Part shown: positions 24,143 to 32,954 of the stretch, piece after piece
Numbering within the stretch: position 1 is the stretch's first letter
How the letters are laid out: each line of letters starts with the position of its first letter
NCBI GenBank assembly: GCA_030529385.1
Contig: JAUMWY010000001.1
Coordinates: forward strand, 88,479 to 152,478
Length of the DNA stretch: 64,000 nt
Source of the DNA: Candidatus Saccharimonadota bacterium
GTDB lineage: Bacteria; Patescibacteriota; Saccharimonadia; Saccharimonadales; Saccharimonadaceae
Direction of reading: 5' to 3'
Notes under the pieces: generated by a model
Told to the model about the DNA's origin: nothing
The model's input: only the letters and a program-made list of their open reading frames with translations
Databases searched by the model: none
Program-made: the position numbers and the translations under genes

Positions 24143-26563
24143 CTATTGACCCGCTAATACACCATCGCCCACAATCCCCCGAATCTGCTCAGCCGTAATA
24201 ATTGTCGTCGAGCCGGGTGTGACGGTGCCGGCCAACAATTGTTTAGCAACGGTATTTTCTACAGCGCGCTGCACCACGCGACGCATCGGCCGAGCACCGA
24301 GGCGCGGATCATAGCCCGCATCCACCAATAACTGCTTGCCGGCCTGCTCCACGGCGACTTGAATTTTTTGCGGCGCCAGCGTTTTGTTAATCCCCGCCAA
24401 AATCAAATCCACCACTTGCAACAACTCTGCTTTTTCCAGCGGCCGAAATACCACGATTTCATCAAAACGGTTGAGGAACTCTGGCCGAAAATCACCACCG
24501 TCAATCAATTCATTCACCAACTGCTGCTCAAATTGCTCTAACTGATACCCGCGCTCGATATATTCGCGAATCCGCTCCGCGCCAGCATTTGACGTAGCGA
24601 TGATAATCGCATCACGAAAACTAATGTCGCGGTTCTTCTCGTCGCGCAAAATCCCCTCGTCCAGCACCTGTAGTAGCGTCGTCAGCACCTGCGGATGGGC
24701 CTTTTCAATTTCGTCCAGCAGCACCACCGAAAACGGCCGCTTACGCACCTGCGCCGTCAAACTGAGCGGATCGTCAGCCGCATCAGCAATCAGCCGCGCC
24801 ACATCTTCCGCCCGCACAAACTCGTTCAAATCAAGCCGTATAATCTGCTCCTCGCCGCCAAAATAGACATCAGCCAAGGCTTTGGCGAGCTCCGTTTTGC
24901 CAACACCAGTCGGGCCCAAGAACAGAAACGTGCCGATTGGTCGGTCTTGGTTGCGCACACCAGCCCGTGCCCGACGAATCGCGTCACACACCACCGACAC
25001 CGCTCGCGACTGATTAATCATCCGCTGATGAATCAGCTCCTCCAGCTGCAACAGCCGTTCACGCTCATCAGCCTGCGACGCCACGGCAATCTTAATACCC
25101 AGCGTTTTTTCCACTGCTTCATCAACTGATTGCGCCGTCACCAACCCATCGCGCGCCGCACCGGCCGCCGCTTCCAATACTTTGAGCGCCTTACCCGGCA
25201 TTGCCATATCCTGCACATACCGATCACCAACCCGATACGCCTCCGCCAACGCCTGGTACATATATGTCACCTTATGCTGCGCCTCAAATGTCACTAATTG
25301 ATCGCGCATAATTGCCATCGTTTCATCTCTGTTTGATGGCGCAATCATCAGCGCGTTCATAGCATTCGCCAAGCCGGCGCTGCGCTGCGAAATCTGCAAA
25401 AATCGCTGCTGATCCATCGCCAATATCAACCGCAGCCGTCCCGCCTCCAGAATCGGCTGCAGCATCGCCGTCAAATCAACCGACCCGACGCCTTCCTCAA
25501 AAAACAGCTGCGCATTCTCAAGGCACAAAATAATATTTTTTGACGCATAGGCCTCATTGAGCAGCCGCGTCACCAATGCCTCCAGCTCACCGCGGCTACC
25601 CGCCACTGAAATCAGCGCCGCCGCATCAAGCAAAAAGACTTGTTGATACAGTAGCGACGACGGCACATTGACATGACCATCAATCAACGCCTCGGCAAAC
25701 GCCGCGATCACCGTACTCTTGCCCGCCCCGTCCGGCCCAATCAGCGCCACATTTTGTCGTCCGCCGCCGCCAAATGTCGCCATCATCTGATCCAGCGCCT
25801 CCTGATGGGCCGCTAGCTTTATCATAATCGTGCCACCCGACACCTGCTGGCTGAGATTCTGCGCAAACCGACTCAAGGTCGGCGTATAGCCAAACGACCA
25901 ATCCCGCGCAATCCCACCAGTACGCAGCGGCTTCTCCTGAAACTGTTGCACCAGTGATTTTAGCCGTTCATACCAGCGAATCCCCTCCAAAACATCAGCT
26001 ATATCAAGCTGCATGCTGGCCAGTAAGCTATCATGACTCGGAAACTGCCGAATCAGTGCCGCAATCACCACCGCGCCAGTCACCTTCTCACTGCCAGTTT
26101 CCTGTCGGATCGCCAGCGCCTCGCGCCACACCGCTGCCGGATCAATCGGCACTGCACTCACCATGTTGCGCACTATATTCGGCGTCAGCCCCAGCCGTAC
26201 CGCCAAAAACTGCCCAGCTCGCGACTGTACCGCCGCTTCGGCAATATCGCTTGCTCGTGGCCGCATCGGCAGCCGACCCAGCACATCCGCCGCCATCACC
26301 CCGTCAATCGTCGTCACACTCGGCTCCACCGCCATGGTTTTGAGATCAACCTGCCACCACACCGCCACCATAATCATCGGCCCGCTCAGCCCCATTAACA
26401 CCCAGCCAATCGCGCCATGCTCCAGCACCGCCCATATGCCGCCAGCCACCAATGCCAAGCTTGCCGCAATCGCAACACCATGCCAGCCACGACCAAACCG
26501 TGCCGTAAATCGCGCCTTACGCGCCCGACGAGAGTAGTAGTTACACTCAGGCTGCACCGTCAT
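24143..26563 (-). CDS. Membrane-anchored Clp-family AAA+ ATPase
   Basis: 806 residues. After a basic N-terminus there are two hydrophobic helices (about 30-70), then a Clp_N-like helical region (RASDIAEAAVQSRAG, VTGAVVIAALIRQFP). The first AAA module has Walker A GPDGAGKST, but its Walker B is LCLENAQ rather than DEIH, so it is probably not catalytic. The second has [21 protein letters not shown], sensor-1 ATSNAG and the C-terminal GARPMRR of ClpA/B/C. It is presumably an unfoldase facing the cytoplasm at the membrane; substrates unknown. The start is an ATG overlapping the stop of the upstream membrane-protein gene (TAATG), indicating coupled translation and a functional pair. An upstream frame to 26629 is rejected. 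Confidence 0.88.
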   Translation of the reverse strand: MTVQPECNYYSRRARKARFTARFGRGWHGVAIAASLALVAGGIWAVLEHGAIGWVLMGLSGPMIMVAVWWQVDLKTMAVEPSVTTIDGVMAADVLGRLPMRPRASDIAEAAVQSRAGQFLAVRLGLTPNIVRNMVSAVPIDPAAVWREALAIRQETGSEKVTGAVVIAALIRQFPSHDSLLASMQLDIADVLEGIRWYERLKSLVQQFQEKPLRTGGIARDWSFGYTPTLSRFAQNLSQQVSGGTIMIKLAAHQEALDQMMATFGGGGRQNVALIGPDGAGKSTVIAAFAEALIDGHVNVPSSLLYQQVFLLDAAALISVAGSRGELEALVTRLLNEAYASKNIILCLENAQLFFEEGVGSVDLTAMLQPILEAGRLRLILAMDQQRFLQISQRSAGLANAMNALMIAPSNRDETMAIMRDQLVTFEAQHKVTYMYQALAEAYRVGDRYVQDMAMPGKALKVLEAAAGAARDGLVTAQSVDEAVEKTLGIKIAVASQADERERLLQLEELIHQRMINQSRAVSVVCDAIRRARAGVRNQDRPIGTFLFLGPTGVGKTELAKALADVYFGGEEQIIRLDLNEFVRAEDVARLIADAADDPLSLTAQVRKRPFSVVLLDEIEKAHPQVLTTLLQVLDEGILRDEKNRDISFRDAIIIATSNAGAERIREYIERGYQLEQFEQQLVNELIDGGDFRPEFLNRFDEIVVFRPLEKAELLQVVDLILAGINKTLAPQKIQVAVEQAGKQLLVDAGYDPRLGARPMRRVVQRAVENTVAKQLLAGTVTPGSTTIITAEQIRGIVGDGVLAGQ

Positions 26564-26937
26564 TACACCGCCACTCCCATCTGCCACAGTACCACGCCAA
26601 TCACTGGCGTTAGTGGCAACACGAGCCACACAATCATTCCCATTAGCGACATCACCGCCCGCAGAAGCAACGCCACCAATCCAACAATAATTACCAAACT
26701 GCGCAACATCGCGCCAAACAGCCGCGAAAATGTCCGATCAAACCATGCCCGTAATTGCACAGGCAGCGCGCCCTGCACACCGCCAGCATCAATTTGCCGA
26801 AACGGTTGAAATAGCGTCCGTGCCAACAAACCAATTGAGAAAAAATCCGCCGTCCGTAGCATACCGAGCGCTAGACGCCGTACCCACCACTGCAAACCAG
26901 CGCCATACCACCACTGCACCATTCCCACCATTAGCAT
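26563..26937 (-). CDS. Small membrane protein translationally coupled to the membrane Clp ATPase
   Basis: 124 residues: a Trp-rich N-terminus (MVQWWYGAGLQWWVRRL), an amphipathic middle with RTLFQPFRQID, and two hydrophobic helices at about 78-122 ending LWQMGVAV. No family recognised. The longer frame to 27240 is only antisense of murT. ATG 26937 has TACAAT ending 6 nt upstream (leaderless pattern), divergent from murT. Its TAA overlaps the ATG of the Clp gene, suggesting the two products work together at the membrane. Confidence 0.75.
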   Translation of the reverse strand: MLMVGMVQWWYGAGLQWWVRRLALGMLRTADFFSIGLLARTLFQPFRQIDAGGVQGALPVQLRAWFDRTFSRLFGAMLRSLVIIVGLVALLLRAVMSLMGMIVWLVLPLTPVIGVVLWQMGVAV

Positions 26938-26983
26938 ATAATTATTGTAACAAGCCGCGACAAATAATGCTATAATACCCCTT

Positions 26984-28246
26984 ATGATACGACAGCGCAT
27001 CACGACGATGATCGGCAAGTCAGTCAAGGCAGCAGCGCGACTGCGCGGCGGCGGCTCAGCCTTACCCGGCCTGGTTGTTGAGCGAATTGACCCGGGATTT
27101 ATTCGACGCACCCTAGCACAGTTGCCGCAGGGCGTGGTGATTATTTCCGGCACGAACGGTAAAACCACCACCACGAAAATCGTTGTGGAGCTGCTTGAGG
27201 CAGCGGGTCTGCGAGTATTCACCAACCGCACCGGCAGCAATTTTTCACGTGGCGTGGCAGCGGCGCTGCTCGGGGCGGTCGATCATCGCGGGCAGCTACA
27301 TGCCGATATTGCCGTGCTAGAGCTAGATGAGGCCTGGGCGGTCAAGTTTGTGCAAATGGTCAAGCCGCACTATTCACTACTGCTGAATGTGATGCGCGAT
27401 CAACTGGATCGGTTTGGTGAAATTGATGCCACGGCAGAACTACTTGGCCATATCGCCAAAGCAACAACCGATACTGTCGTACTGAATCGTGACGATCCGC
27501 GAATTTTCGCTCTACAAGAGCACGCTTCATGCCAGGTAGCCTATTTCGGCACAACTACCGAACTATTACAGCTCATGCCAACCGACGATGCACTTAAAAC
27601 AGGCGGCGCGACGGCTAATGAGACGGCCGAGGCCGAAGTGCTACTAACAAAAGCCGACGGCGCAAGGGCTGGATTTAGGATTGGTGATGGCGAGTTTGAA
27701 GTGACAATGCAGCTAACCGGCGTCTACAATCTCCTGAACGCAGCAGCAGCGCTGAGTTTGGTGCGCTACATTACGCCAACAACACCGACCGCCACCCTAC
27801 TGAATGCCGTATCGGCCGTACAGCCAGCCTTTGGCCGCGGCGAGACGATCATGCTCAATGACGCGCCGATTGAACTTATCTTGGTCAAAAACCCCAGTGG
27901 CTTTCGCCTGAGTCTGCTGTCGTTTGCGAACAAGGAGGCCAAAACGATGATTGCCATCAACGATAATTACGCTGACGGCCGCGACCTGAGTTGGCTGTGG
28001 GATGTTGAGTTTTCAGCACTGCAGTCAGTCGCCATGGTAAGTGGCGACCGAGCACATGACATGGCACTAAGACTTGGCTATGATGAAGTGTCAGTTACTA
28101 CTATTGTGCCAGATTTGCGTAGTGCGCTCAATACTTTCCTCCAGGCACACCCTGACGCGCCAAAGCATATCTACTGTAGCTATACCGCCATGACGACTAT
28201 TCGTAAAATCTTGGCAGAAAAAACAGAGCTGGAGGATATCACATGA
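26984..28246 (+). CDS. murT: MurT, lipid II isoglutaminyl synthase (Mur ligase subunit)
   Basis: 420 residues. With GatD it amidates the D-Glu of lipid II to D-isoglutamine. The Mur-ligase ATP loop ISGTNGKTTTTK, SNFSRG, ELDEAW, the middle-domain LLLNVMRDQLDRFGE, YNLLNAAAA and a C-terminal DUF1727-like half (LILVKNPSGF, IAINDNYADGRD) are visible. The segment between about 185 and 245 holds only one Cys, so the four-Cys zinc ribbon known from staphylococcal and streptococcal MurT is absent. ATG 26984 follows TATAAT by 7 nt. The stop overlaps the gatD ATG (ATGA). Confidence 0.93.
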   Translation: MIRQRITTMIGKSVKAAARLRGGGSALPGLVVERIDPGFIRRTLAQLPQGVVIISGTNGKTTTTKIVVELLEAAGLRVFTNRTGSNFSRGVAAALLGAVDHRGQLHADIAVLELDEAWAVKFVQMVKPHYSLLLNVMRDQLDRFGEIDATAELLGHIAKATTDTVVLNRDDPRIFALQEHASCQVAYFGTTTELLQLMPTDDALKTGGATANETAEAEVLLTKADGARAGFRIGDGEFEVTMQLTGVYNLLNAAAALSLVRYITPTTPTATLLNAVSAVQPAFGRGETIMLNDAPIELILVKNPSGFRLSLLSFANKEAKTMIAINDNYADGRDLSWLWDVEFSALQSVAMVSGDRAHDMALRLGYDEVSVTTIVPDLRSALNTFLQAHPDAPKHIYCSYTAMTTIRKILAEKTELEDIT

Positions 28247-28962
28247 GCCCGATACGAATTGTGCAATTATACCCTCGTGATATGAATCTGTATGGCGACT
28301 GGGGCAATACATTAGCGTTGAAGAGGCGGCTGGAGTGGCGCGGCTTTACGGTTGAGGTAATTGATTATAATGTTGGCGATGCGCTCCCTGATGATATTGA
28401 TATTGTTGTCGGCGGCGGCGGCCAAGATAGCGGGCAAAAGCGTGTCGCTGAAGATTTGCAGCGAATTGCGCCACGCTTGCAGCAACTAGCGGACGACGGC
28501 GTGCCGATGTTGATGATTTGCGGCATGTACCAATTATTTGGCCAGCGATTTATCACCAAAGACGGGGCGGTATTGCCGGGCGCTGGCATTCTTGGCGTGG
28601 AAACTCGCGGCGGCGATGAACGGCTGATCGGTAATATTGTACTGGAAAGCGAGGAATTCGGTACGATTGTTGGTTATGAAAATCACAGCGGACAGACGAC
28701 ACTCGAGTCTGGTGTGCCGGCGCTGGGTGTGGTGCGTCTAGGCGCTGGTAACACAGCGGCTGGCGATACTGAGGGCGCACGCTACCGAAATGTCATTGGC
28801 ACCTATCTGCACGGCTCACTGCTGCCGCGCAATCCGAAGATTGCTGACTTTTTAATTGCCAGGGCGCTAGAGCGGCGCGACGAAACGACTGATTTGCAGC
28901 CACTCGAGATTGACGAAGTTGCCGAGCAGGCGCACACGGCGGCACTGCAACGCAAACGCTGA
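28243..28962 (+). CDS. gatD: GatD, glutamine amidotransferase subunit of lipid II isoglutaminyl synthase
   Basis: 239 residues of a class I (CobQ-like) glutaminase that feeds ammonia to MurT. Visible are IVQLYPRDMNLYGDWGN, the oxyanion region VVGGGGQDSGQ, the nucleophile Cys in MLMICGMYQLFG (about residue 93) and the catalytic His in IGTYLHGSLLPRNP. It shares a 4-base overlap with murT, so the two are made in fixed ratio. The stop (TGA) is directly adjacent to that of the convergent Nudix gene. Confidence 0.94.
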   Translation: MSPIRIVQLYPRDMNLYGDWGNTLALKRRLEWRGFTVEVIDYNVGDALPDDIDIVVGGGGQDSGQKRVAEDLQRIAPRLQQLADDGVPMLMICGMYQLFGQRFITKDGAVLPGAGILGVETRGGDERLIGNIVLESEEFGTIVGYENHSGQTTLESGVPALGVVRLGAGNTAAGDTEGARYRNVIGTYLHGSLLPRNPKIADFLIARALERRDETTDLQPLEIDEVAEQAHTAALQRKR

Positions 28963-29427
28963 TTATAATTCGCTCAGCAGCGTCACCGGCGCCACTTCGC
29001 CAATCAGTCGCTGCACATCTATCTCTGTCAAAAACGATGGCAAAATCACCGTGCTTTCTGGGTCAACAAACCCGCACACTGCAACTTCAAGCGTGCCATG
29101 CGTCGTTGCCGCCAGGTCAATCTGCCGATAGTCCTGCCAATTGGTGATATGAAAGAAAAACTCCAATTGCTCACTCGGCCCATGCGCTGATTGGTCGCCA
29201 CTCTCAGTAAATTGCTGCACCAACAGCAGCCGCCCAATCTCCGGCGCCACGCCAGTTTCCTCAATCATTTCCCGCCGTAAACCGTCCAGCAAGCTTTCGC
29301 CCATATCAAGCCCGCCACCTGGCGTACACCAAAAATCACGCCCATCCCGATCGCGCGCCGTCAGTCGCTGACAAAACAGCTCACCCTTATCATTGATAAT
29401 AATGCCGCGCACATTGACTCGTCGCAT
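28963..29427 (-). CDS. Nudix hydrolase
   Basis: 154 residues. The Nudix box is complete: GGGLDMGESLLDGLRREMIEETG (about residues 39-61), with the REMIEETG metal-binding helix. It cleaves nucleoside diphosphates linked to another group; the substrate is not predictable, and house-cleaning of damaged nucleotides is common. ATG 29427 follows a textbook AAGGAGG Shine-Dalgarno with a TATAAC box a little upstream. The longer frame to 29511 enters that promoter. Confidence 0.9.
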   Translation of the reverse strand: MRRVNVRGIIINDKGELFCQRLTARDRDGRDFWCTPGGGLDMGESLLDGLRREMIEETGVAPEIGRLLLVQQFTESGDQSAHGPSEQLEFFFHITNWQDYRQIDLAATTHGTLEVAVCGFVDPESTVILPSFLTEIDVQRLIGEVAPVTLLSEL

Positions 29428-29532
29428 TAATCCTCCTTGGTTATAACAATATCGCCCACTGACATTTGGGCGTAAACGAGCGGATCGTCGGACGATCATC
29501 GATACCTCCACTATACCACACTACTGCACAAA

Positions 29533-29558
29533 AAATCCCCCACGAACATGGAGGATTT
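29533..29558 (-). terminator. Intrinsic terminator of tRNA-Pro
   Basis: On the minus strand AAATCCTCC pairs with GGGGGATTT (one G-U) and runs into a TTTTTT tract. Confidence 0.8.
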
Positions 29559-29571
29559 GGTGGTTTCGTAG

Positions 29572-29648
29572 TGGTCGGGGTGAAAGGACTCGAACCTTCG
29601 ACCTCACGGTCCCAAACCGCGCGCGCTAGCCAACTGCGCCACACCCCG
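29572..29648 (-). tRNA. tRNA-Pro (TGG), CCA encoded
   Basis: Acceptor CGGGGTG/CACCCCG, anticodon stem CGCGG/CCGTG, loop TTTGGGA giving TGG, CCA encoded. A TATACT -10 box lies upstream at about 29681. Confidence 0.95.
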
Positions 29649-29703
29649 AAACTGAGGGTAATCACTTACCTTACTCATCAGTATAGCACAGTTTACAGAA
29701 AAA

Positions 29704-29736
29704 ATCCAGCACCGTCCGCCACAGACAGTACTGGAT
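29704..29736 (-). terminator. Intrinsic terminator after gpmA
   Basis: On the minus strand ATCCAGTACTGTC pairs with GACGGTGCTGGAT (two G-U pairs), followed by TTTTTTC. Confidence 0.85.
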
Positions 29737-29751
29737 GCTGTCGCAGATAGT

Positions 29752-30387
29752 CTACGCGTTCACTGGCGCAATCTCAACCGAGCGCACCTCTTTGTCAACT
29801 GGCAATGCATGCTCGTTATCAAACCGATACACCAACACCTGGCCAAACGACATTTCCACATGCGCCATCTCAGCTTCATCAATCTGATCCAGATGCTTCA
29901 TAAGAGCGCGAATAGAATTGCCATGCGCTACCAGGAGGATATTTTCACCCGCCTGCAATCGCGGCAGCACCTCCCTCTCAAAATAGGGCAGGACACGGTG
30001 ATAGACATCCTTGAGCGTCTCGCCACCCGGCACTGGATAGTCCCAGCCACGCCGAATACTGTTAAACGCCTCTTCGCCAATCTCTTCCTTGACTTCCCAC
30101 TTATTTTTACCGGTTAAATCGCCATAATCACGCTCATTCAATTCCGCCGCTCGTACCACTGGCAGCGCAGCAATTCCTGCACCTTCCAGTAGCGCATCCA
30201 GTGTCTGATGCGTTCGCTTCAGGGCCGAGGTATACGCTGCGTCAAACTGGATGTCTTTAAGTAGCGCACCGAGCCGCACCGTATCAGCCACCCCCTTGTC
30301 CGTCAGACCAACATCCGTCCAGCCAGTCCACTTGCCCAGTACATTCCATTCACTTTCGCCATGTCGGCTAATGACCAATACGCCCAT
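29752..30387 (-). CDS. gpmA: 2,3-bisphosphoglycerate-dependent phosphoglycerate mutase
   Basis: 211 residues; converts 3- to 2-phosphoglycerate. The phospho-His is in VISRHGESEWN; ERDYGDLTGKNKWE and VLLVAHGNSIRAL (second catalytic His) complete the active site. It is slightly shorter than the E. coli enzyme at its C-terminus. The long frame from 30486 overlaps rny. ATG 30387 starts one base after the rny TAA, so translation is probably coupled to rny. Together with pyk, pgk and tpiA it covers most of lower glycolysis; gapA and eno are not in the window. Confidence 0.94.
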   Translation of the reverse strand: MGVLVISRHGESEWNVLGKWTGWTDVGLTDKGVADTVRLGALLKDIQFDAAYTSALKRTHQTLDALLEGAGIAALPVVRAAELNERDYGDLTGKNKWEVKEEIGEEAFNSIRRGWDYPVPGGETLKDVYHRVLPYFEREVLPRLQAGENILLVAHGNSIRALMKHLDQIDEAEMAHVEMSFGQVLVYRFDNEHALPVDKEVRSVEIAPVNA

Positions 30388-30388
30388 A

Positions 30389-31879
30389 TTACTTCGCAAA
30401 CTCAATCGCCCGCGTCTCACGGATAACATTAACCTTAATGGTGCCAGGATATTGCATGGTACTCTCAATCTTCGTTGCCATATCACGAGACAGCTTGATA
30501 GCGCTCAAATCATCAACCACCTGCGGCCGGACAATCACCCGAATTTCACGACCGGCCGAAATCGCATAGGCTTTATCAACGCCTTCAAAACTAGTGGCCA
30601 CATTTTCCAGATCGCGCATTCGTTCAGCAAAGTTCTCAGCCGACACGTTGCGCGCACCAGGACGAGCCGCCGACGCCGCATCAACCACCCGCACCACCAA
30701 CGCCTCTGGCGTTGTCGCCTCAATGTCGTCGTGATGTGCCTCAATAGCGTGGGCAATCCGCTCATCCATACCGTACTTACGCGCCAGCTCCGCACCAATG
30801 TGATGATGCTTGCCGTCAATTTTATGCGTCACCGCCTTGCCAACATCGTGTAGCAGCGTGGCAATCTTCGCAATCCGCACATCAGCACCAATCTCTTCCG
30901 CCACCATACCAGCCATCTGCGCCATTTCCGTCGAATGCTTCAGCACATTCTGGCCATATGAAGTACGGAATTTCAACTCACCCAGCAAGCGCAGCATCTC
31001 CTTCGGAATACCGACCACGCCCGTTTCGCGCATCGCATCCTCGCCGGCCTGTTTAACTTCCTTGTCAATCTGTTTTTTCGCCTTCGCGACAACTTCTTCA
31101 ATGCGCGCTGGATGAATCCGACCATCCTTCATCAGCATCTCAAGAGCCAGCCGCGCCACCTGACGACGAATCGGATCAAAGCTAGAAAGAATAATCATAC
31201 CTGGCGTATCGTCCACCAAAATATCAACACCCGTTTCGCGCTGCAGCGCCTGAATATTGCGGCCTTCTTTACCAATAATGCGGCCTTTCATCTCATCATC
31301 GGTCAACTTCACCGCCGTCACGGTGCGCTCGGCTGTCACTTCACTACTCATCCGCTCCATAGCGGTCAGCAAAATTGTCTGCGCGCGCTCTTCAGCATCA
31401 TCCATCGCCTCCTGCTGCAGCTTCGCCACCAAGCCAGCCAAATCCTCCTTGATATCGCGTTCGGTCATCTGCATCAACTTCTGAGCAGCGTCCTGCTTCT
31501 TCAGGCCGGCAATCTTCTCCAGCTTTTCCTGTTGCCGGACTCGAATATCGCGAATCTCGTTCTTTAACTCTTCAACTTCGCTTTCTTGTTTACGCAATTT
31601 CTCAGCGCGCTTATCAAGCTCATCCAGCTTATTATCCAGCGTTCGTTCGCGGTCCGCCAAGCGATTTTCAGTTTTCTGCAGTTCCTTGCGACGCTCCTTT
31701 TCAATACGCACCGCCTCATCCTTCGCTTTTAGAACAATGTCACTCGCTTTGGTTTTTGCGGCCGCAATATCGCGCTCAATCTGTGTCTTGCTGTTGGCCT
31801 GACGCACTCGTTGCACGCCGAAAAATCCGCCCGCGCCTAAGCCAATGCCAGCCAGCGCAGCAATCATCACTTCTACCAT
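30389..31879 (-). CDS. rny: Ribonuclease Y
   Basis: 496 residues; membrane-bound endoribonuclease that starts mRNA decay. An N-terminal hydrophobic helix (about 1-22) is followed by a long charged coiled coil (30-190), a KH domain (GRIIGKEGRNIQALQRETG, about 205-225) and an HD domain (LLHDVGKA, IEAHHDD). Full family length. ATG 31879 follows AAGGAA. The mRNA leader is about 115 nt long with stem-loops; the leader may permit autoregulation (inference). gpmA is co-transcribed downstream. Confidence 0.95.
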   Translation of the reverse strand: MVEVMIAALAGIGLGAGGFFGVQRVRQANSKTQIERDIAAAKTKASDIVLKAKDEAVRIEKERRKELQKTENRLADRERTLDNKLDELDKRAEKLRKQESEVEELKNEIRDIRVRQQEKLEKIAGLKKQDAAQKLMQMTERDIKEDLAGLVAKLQQEAMDDAEERAQTILLTAMERMSSEVTAERTVTAVKLTDDEMKGRIIGKEGRNIQALQRETGVDILVDDTPGMIILSSFDPIRRQVARLALEMLMKDGRIHPARIEEVVAKAKKQIDKEVKQAGEDAMRETGVVGIPKEMLRLLGELKFRTSYGQNVLKHSTEMAQMAGMVAEEIGADVRIAKIATLLHDVGKAVTHKIDGKHHHIGAELARKYGMDERIAHAIEAHHDDIEATTPEALVVRVVDAASAARPGARNVSAENFAERMRDLENVATSFEGVDKAYAISAGREIRVIVRPQVVDDLSAIKLSRDMATKIESTMQYPGTIKVNVIRETRAIEFAK

Positions 31880-32006
31880 ATCTGTTCCTTTCTTTCTGGC
31901 ACGCCGCCCCGGGTGTTCATCCTCGGGAATGCATCAACGGCAGGCCATTCATAGCTTATCCATCATGCAGCCGCGAAGCTATGTCGCGCGCCACTCTTTT
32001 ATTGTA
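31880..32006 (-). promoter_or_regulatory. rny promoter and structured leader
   Basis: TACAAT (plus-strand ATTGTA at 32001-32006) predicts a start near 31994 and a leader of about 115 nt. The leader holds a perfect 8-bp stem (31950-31957 with 31976-31983) and a second GC-rich helix around a CCCGAGG/CCCGGGG segment before the Shine-Dalgarno. No known RNA family is recognised. Confidence 0.5.
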
Positions 32007-32041
32007 GCGCACTCGGTATAAAATTACGACCCACAGTTATT

Positions 32042-32101
32042 TTTTGGCATCGTAATATGTGCTTCACCGCCATATTCCAGAAGCACAATTGTGTCGGGGT
32101 C
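32042..32101 (-). pseudogene. Remnant of a second tsaB 3' end
   Basis: The minus strand reads DPDTIVLLEYGGEAHITMPK here. The intact tsaB ends ESDTIVLPEYGGEVHITRPR (32961-33020): 14 of 20 residues match and the DNA is clearly related but diverged. There is no start codon or upstream part. It lies on the far side of the membrane-protein gene at 32118, so that gene is flanked by two diverged copies of the tsaB terminus. Confidence 0.8.
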
Positions 32102-32117
32102 GCCTGTGCTTAATGCA

Positions 32118-32906
32118 TCATCCCTTATATTCACTAGCATACACCAATCCCATGCCAATAATAGTGAATATTAGCCATGTTGGGTGTGCGAATAGGAGAC
32201 TTTCTATCGTGACCGCCAACACTACAAGGCTTGACGCCCCATCGAAAGCAGCCAAAAAATGCATAGCACTAGTCAATATCAAGCACACTACAGGCAGCGC
32301 CATAATATAAATACCGTATTCACGATAGGACGATAATCGCGACAGCTGGCGCCGCCCCGCCTCTGACGCATCTTTTGGCGTTTTAAGTATCCATACTAAT
32401 TTATCTTTTTTTATCAGTAGGTGCCACAACCATACCAAGGAAACACATGATGTAGCAATACTTGGAAATAGCGACAAAGACCCCAGTAGATATGTCAACT
32501 CCATCGCCCCTGACGCCTCAAGCAACTGGGTGCCGCCTAGCCTCTCAACAGAACCCAACGCGCGAGACAAAATAAAAGTAGCATAGCCCAATATAAACGG
32601 AATCAATGCACCATATATCGCCATTAAGCGCTGCTTATATCGATCGACGCGACGAACCTCACCCAGCACCTTGATGCCCACAGCAATACTAACGATAGCA
32701 TATGTCAATACACCCATAGAAAGGGGTATCCCCACGACAGTCATTCCAGACATCGCGGCGGCCATCAACAAAGCCACGAAACCCTTCGTTGCAACTAGTA
32801 CCCCCAATCCTACCAGCCATAGCCCACCGAATATAATGGCGATCTCAGCGCCAATCTGCGGTGATGGTTTCTGGTTTTTGCTGTTTTTAACCCGCCTTGC
32901 GCTCAT
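32118..32906 (-). CDS. Polytopic membrane protein, probably a recent insertion
   Basis: 262 residues with about six hydrophobic helices (starting at about 20, 42, 62, 105, 155 and 215) and a basic N-terminus (MSARRVKNSKNQK). No family recognised. ATG 32906 lies 9 nt after CATACT, with no Shine-Dalgarno. It separates tsaB/tsaE from rny and is bracketed by the true tsaB end and a diverged tsaB remnant, which suggests it arrived by recombination. Codons are more AT-rich than those of its neighbours. Confidence 0.7.
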   Translation of the reverse strand: MSARRVKNSKNQKPSPQIGAEIAIIFGGLWLVGLGVLVATKGFVALLMAAAMSGMTVVGIPLSMGVLTYAIVSIAVGIKVLGEVRRVDRYKQRLMAIYGALIPFILGYATFILSRALGSVERLGGTQLLEASGAMELTYLLGSLSLFPSIATSCVSLVWLWHLLIKKDKLVWILKTPKDASEAGRRQLSRLSSYREYGIYIMALPVVCLILTSAMHFLAAFDGASSLVVLAVTIESLLFAHPTWLIFTIIGMGLVYASEYKG

Positions 32907-32954
32907 AATGTCTTTAGTATGACATGACCATACGGCACTAGCAAGTGATTATCG

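Noticed and set aside
26938-27240. N-terminal extension of the small membrane protein at 26563
   Set aside because: It lies entirely antisense to the start of murT; ATG 26937 has its own promoter.
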